Assembly: GCF_011250635.1 (NCBI RefSeq)
Contig: NZ_JAANNP010000005.1
Location: forward strand, 108,535-172,534
DNA from: Motilibacter deserti
GTDB taxonomy: Bacteria > Actinomycetota > Actinomycetes > Motilibacterales > Motilibacteraceae
Direction of reading: 5' to 3'
DNA length: 64,000 nt
Shown: positions 61,561 through 64,000 of the stretch, piece after piece
Numbering within the stretch: the first letter of the stretch is position 1
Layout: the number at the start of each line of letters is the position of its first letter
Position numbers and translations under genes: made by a program
Notes under the pieces: model-generated
Databases searched by the model: none
Seen by the model: only the letters and a program-made list of their open reading frames with translations
Told to the model about the DNA's origin: nothing

Positions 61561-62772
61561 GTGGGAGCAACCTGGGCGCGGGCCCGTGCGTGGATGGGGC
61601 AGCACCCGACGGTGCCGGACGGTGCGGTGGCGGTCTGCCTGGCCGTGCTCGCCCTGCTGGTGCTGAAGGCGGAGCCGGCGACGGAGAACCTGCGCGAGCC
61701 GTTGCGCGACCCCGACGCCCTCGCCGTGGCCCTGACCCTCGCCTACACGCTGCCGCTGGTCCTGCGGCGGCGGCACCCGCTGGCCCTCCTCCCGCTGGTC
61801 GTACCCGCCGTCCTCGCGTCGGTCCTGGGCTACCCGCCGAGCACGGCGGTGCTGTCCGGGCTCCTGCTCGTCTACACCGCCGCCCTGCAGTGCCCGCGAC
61901 GTCAGTCGTTCGGCGCGTTCGGCGTGGTCGTCGTCGCCTACCTCGTGGCGACCGCCTTCGACGCCTACGACGACGCGTGGGCCGGGACGGTCGCGGGCGG
62001 CGCGATGTTCTTCGGCGCGTGGGCCTTCGGCCGCGCCATCCGCTACCGCCGGGCCTACACCGCCGAGCTCGAGGCCCGGGCCCAGCGGCTCGAGGCCGAG
62101 CGGGAGGCCGCGGTGCGGGCCACGCTGTCCGAGGAGCGCGCTCGGATCGCCCGGGAGATGCACGACGTCGTCGCACACTCGATCTCGGTCATGACCGTCC
62201 AGGCCTCGGCCGCGCGTCGGATGGCCGACCGTGACATCGTGCGGAGCAAGGAGGCCATGGCCGCTGTCGAGGACACCGGCCGGGCCGCGCTCATGGAGAT
62301 GCGGAGGATCCTCGGCGTGCTGCGCGATGTCGAACGCCCCGACGACGCGCTCGCCCCGCAGCCGGGCACGTGCGACCTGCCGGACCTGGTGGGCAAGGTG
62401 CGCGAGGCCGGGCTCGGCGTCGAGCTGCAGGTCGAGGGCGGCCCGCGCCCGCTGCCCGCCGGCGTCGAGCTGGCGGTCTACCGGATCGTGCAGGAGGCGT
62501 TGACCAACACCCTCAAGCACGCCGGCCCCGCGCAGGCGCAGGTCCGGCTCTGCTACCGGCCCGCGGCGGTCGAGGTGGAGGTACGCGACTCCGGGCGCGG
62601 CGCGGCGGTGTTCCCGGGTGCGAGCGGGGGCGCCGCTCTCCGACCCGGCCACGGCCTCGTCGGGATGCGCGAGCGCGTCTCGCTCTACGGCGGCTCGCTG
62701 CAGGCCGGGCCCGGCTCCGGTGGCGGCTACGTCGTGAACGCCCGCATCCCGGTGGAGCAGGTGCGCGCATGA
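61561..62772 (+). CDS. NarL-type sensor histidine kinase
   Basis: Membrane sensor of 403 residues. Four to six helices occupy residues ~20-160 (GAVAVCLAVLALLVLKAEP, LLPLVVPAVLASVLG) with no extracellular sensor domain. The HisKA_3 helix is RARIAREMHDVVAHSISVM with phospho-accepting His201, and a coiled coil precedes it. The ATPase part has YRIVQEALTNTLKHAG (N box) and VRDSGRG plus GHGLVGMRERV (G boxes). The stop overlaps the regulator ATG (ATGA). The layout resembles DesK-type kinases that control ABC exporters, and one starts just downstream. Confidence 0.93.
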   Translation: MGATWARARAWMGQHPTVPDGAVAVCLAVLALLVLKAEPATENLREPLRDPDALAVALTLAYTLPLVLRRRHPLALLPLVVPAVLASVLGYPPSTAVLSGLLLVYTAALQCPRRQSFGAFGVVVVAYLVATAFDAYDDAWAGTVAGGAMFFGAWAFGRAIRYRRAYTAELEARAQRLEAEREAAVRATLSEERARIAREMHDVVAHSISVMTVQASAARRMADRDIVRSKEAMAAVEDTGRAALMEMRRILGVLRDVERPDDALAPQPGTCDLPDLVGKVREAGLGVELQVEGGPRPLPAGVELAVYRIVQEALTNTLKHAGPAQAQVRLCYRPAAVEVEVRDSGRGAAVFPGASGGAALRPGHGLVGMRERVSLYGGSLQAGPGSGGGYVVNARIPVEQVRA

Positions 62773-63437
62773 CCCGGCTGCTCCTGGTCGACGACCAGCC
62801 GCTCCTGCGCACGGGCTTCCGCATGATCCTCGAGGCCGAGGACGGGCTCGAGGTGGTCGCCGAGGCCGGCGACGGTGTCGAGGCCGTGGAGCGGGCGCGT
62901 ACCCACTCCCCCGACGTCGTCCTCATGGACATCCGCATGCCGCGCATGGACGGGGTCGAGGCGACGCGGCGCATCGTCGGCGACCCGGGACTGACGGCGC
63001 GCGTGCTCGTGCTGACCACCTTCGACCTCGACGAGTACGTCGTGGAGGCGCTGCGCGCCGGCGCGAGCGGCTTCCTGCTCAAGGACGCGCCGGCCGACGA
63101 CCTCATCGCCGCCATCCATGTCGTCGCGGCCGGAGAGGCTATCGTCGCGCCGCGCGTGACCCGGAGGCTGCTGGACCGTTTCGCCGACCGGCTCCCGGCG
63201 GCCGGCGAGGCGGCGCTCCCGGAGGCGCTGGGGACGCTCACCGAGCGCGAGGTCGAGGTCCTGCGGCTGGTCGCCCGCGGCATGTCCAACGCCGAGATCG
63301 CCGGCGAGCTCTTCGTCTCCGAGACGACGGTCAAGACCCACGTCGGGCACGTCCTGACCAAGCTGAACCTACGAGACCGGGTTCAGGCATGCGTGTTCGC
63401 CTACGAGAGCGGGCTGGTGCGCCCGGGCGTGGGGTGA
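62769..63437 (+). CDS. NarL/FixJ family response regulator
   Basis: A 222-residue regulator. The receiver has LLLVDDQPLLRTGFRMIL with the acidic pair, phospho-Asp54 in VVLMDIRMPRMDG, Thr in VLVLTTFDLDEYV and Lys in SGFLLKDAPADDL. The LuxR-type helix-turn-helix is LTEREVEVLRLVARGMSNAE, then LFVSETTVKTHVGHVLTKL. It is coupled to the kinase by a 4-base overlap. The likely target is the ABC transporter gene ~490 bases downstream. Confidence 0.96.
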   Translation: MTRLLLVDDQPLLRTGFRMILEAEDGLEVVAEAGDGVEAVERARTHSPDVVLMDIRMPRMDGVEATRRIVGDPGLTARVLVLTTFDLDEYVVEALRAGASGFLLKDAPADDLIAAIHVVAAGEAIVAPRVTRRLLDRFADRLPAAGEAALPEALGTLTEREVEVLRLVARGMSNAEIAGELFVSETTVKTHVGHVLTKLNLRDRVQACVFAYESGLVRPGVG

Positions 63438-63929
63438 GGCGACCGCCCCCGCCGACCCCGCTTCCCGCCTGCTGACCCCTCCTCCCTCCCGCGGTCACGG
63501 GCGGGAAGTGCGGCCAGCGGGCGGGACGTGCGGCCGAGCGATCGCGAGGCTGTGGGAACGCCGGCGGCAGCGGGGGCAGCCGCGCTCGACCGGGGGCGGT
63601 GACCCGAAGCTCGAACTGCAAACTGCTGTTCGTCTCCGGGAGGAATGAGCTCGTCGCCCACCGGCACGGCGCGGGATCTCCGCCCCGGGTGCCCGCGCTG
63701 CCGGCCTCGGGAGGAGACGGCCCGCCCGCGGCCCCGATCGGGCGACCTTCCGCCGCGGGGTCCCCGCGCTGAACGCCCCCTGGTGGAGGCCCCTTAGGGG
63801 ACGTCCCCCCACAGGCGTGATCGCTCCGCCGCAGGGATGACCCGGAGTCCGCCCGCCAGGACGACGCGGCGCTGACCCTGCCGTCAATAGCGTCTGAGCC
63901 GTCAGGAAGACGACTTCTGGGGAGTGCTC
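63438..63929. other. Intergenic region upstream of the ABC transporter gene
   Basis: These 492 bases contain no convincing gene. Noted elements are the 12-bp palindrome at 63797-63808 and a partial direct repeat beginning CCGTCA (63882 and 63900, 18-base period) just before the transporter start. It probably carries the regulated promoter of the transporter. Confidence 0.4.
63797..63808. promoter_or_regulatory. Palindrome, candidate response-regulator site
   Basis: GGGGACGTCCCC is a perfect 12-bp palindrome, overlapping CCCCTTAGGGG on its left. It lies ~120 bases upstream of the transporter ATG and downstream of the two-component genes, a suitable place for the regulator to bind. No binding consensus is known to me. 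Confidence 0.3.
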
Positions 63930-64000
63930 ATGACCGCAGTTCTCAACGCGACCGCAGCGGCGGCGCGGACGGTGGGTCTGTCGAAGGTGTACGGCGCGGG
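63930..64000 (+). CDS. ABC transporter ATP-binding protein, N-terminus (runs off window)
   Basis: Only 23 codons are visible. After a short tail the sequence reads RTVGLSKVYGAG, the usual opening strand of MacB/LolD-type ABC ATPases (GLSKVYG). ATG 63930 has GGGGAG 7 bases upstream. The Walker motifs lie beyond the edge. Its position behind the kinase-regulator pair suggests an exporter under their control, a common actinobacterial arrangement. Confidence 0.65.
   Translation, partial: MTAVLNATAAAARTVGLSKVYGA

Noticed and set aside
63882..63917. Direct repeat starting CCGTCA with an 18-base period
   Set aside because: Only about half the positions match beyond the first six bases.

Overview
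The window is very GC-rich (third codon positions almost all G or C), uses GTG starts and ATGA/GTGA gene overlaps freely, and carries a full Pup-proteasome system, RbpA, a Mtr4-type helicase, Lnt/polyprenol-mannose synthase and twin-arginine translocation genes. That combination points to an actinomycete chromosome, probably not a mycobacterium and plausibly of the Frankia/Kineosporia/Motilibacter kind; the placement is inference. No tRNA, rRNA, CRISPR, insertion sequence or phage gene was seen.

Layout. 1-5.5 kb: end of an unknown secreted-type protein, a small coupled protein, a secreted esterase with a cellulose-binding domain, and a Tat-exported large catalase. 5.8-10.2 kb: a membrane-anchored trypsin-like protease, a small membrane protein, a frameshifted small gene and a lycopene cyclase. 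10.3-14 kb: rbpA behind a sigma-R type promoter, fxsA, and a coupled lnt-ppm pair. 14.5-24.2 kb: a secreted repeat protein, a YtcJ-like amidohydrolase, a CAP protein, an M24 peptidase, a 5'-3' exonuclease and an unusual 862-residue beta-solenoid membrane protein. 24.3-34.4 kb: helY, tatC, tatA, two small conserved genes, pafC, pafB, an FKBP and pafA, with a DUF3866 gene facing them. 34.6-39.9 kb: an accessory block (bacteriocin-like secreted protein plus small membrane protein, GGDEF-EAL protein, ChaB, NAD(P)-binding protein, DUF4240 protein). 39.9-44.5 kb: prcA, prcB, pup, dop and a TerC gene, read leftwards. 44.6-56.3 kb: a second accessory block (PucR regulator, glucuronyl C5-epimerase-like protein, hydrolases, ROK kinase / PfkB kinase / class II aldolase operon with divergent DeoR regulator and a GH31 glycosidase). 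56.3-61.4 kb: the proteasomal ATPase ARC/Mpa, trmI, an M50 CBS protease and a RecB-like nuclease. 61.5-64 kb: a NarL-type two-component system and the start of an ABC transporter ATPase.

How they work together. Dop deamidates Pup, PafA ligates it to target lysines, ARC recognises and unfolds the tagged protein through its coiled coil, and the PrcAB core degrades it; PafB/PafC are WYL regulators of the DNA-damage response. This normally compact locus is split here by two islands. The ROK-PfkB-aldolase operon with its DeoR regulator and exported GH31 enzyme looks like a complete sugar-use module without its own transporter. The most unusual points are a PafB frame with no ATG, GTG or TTG start lying in frame behind the FKBP stop codon, a hydrolase whose only credible start is a CTG overlapping the ARC stop, a frameshift at a G run before the lycopene cyclase, and the bacteriocin-like gene pair beside pafA.
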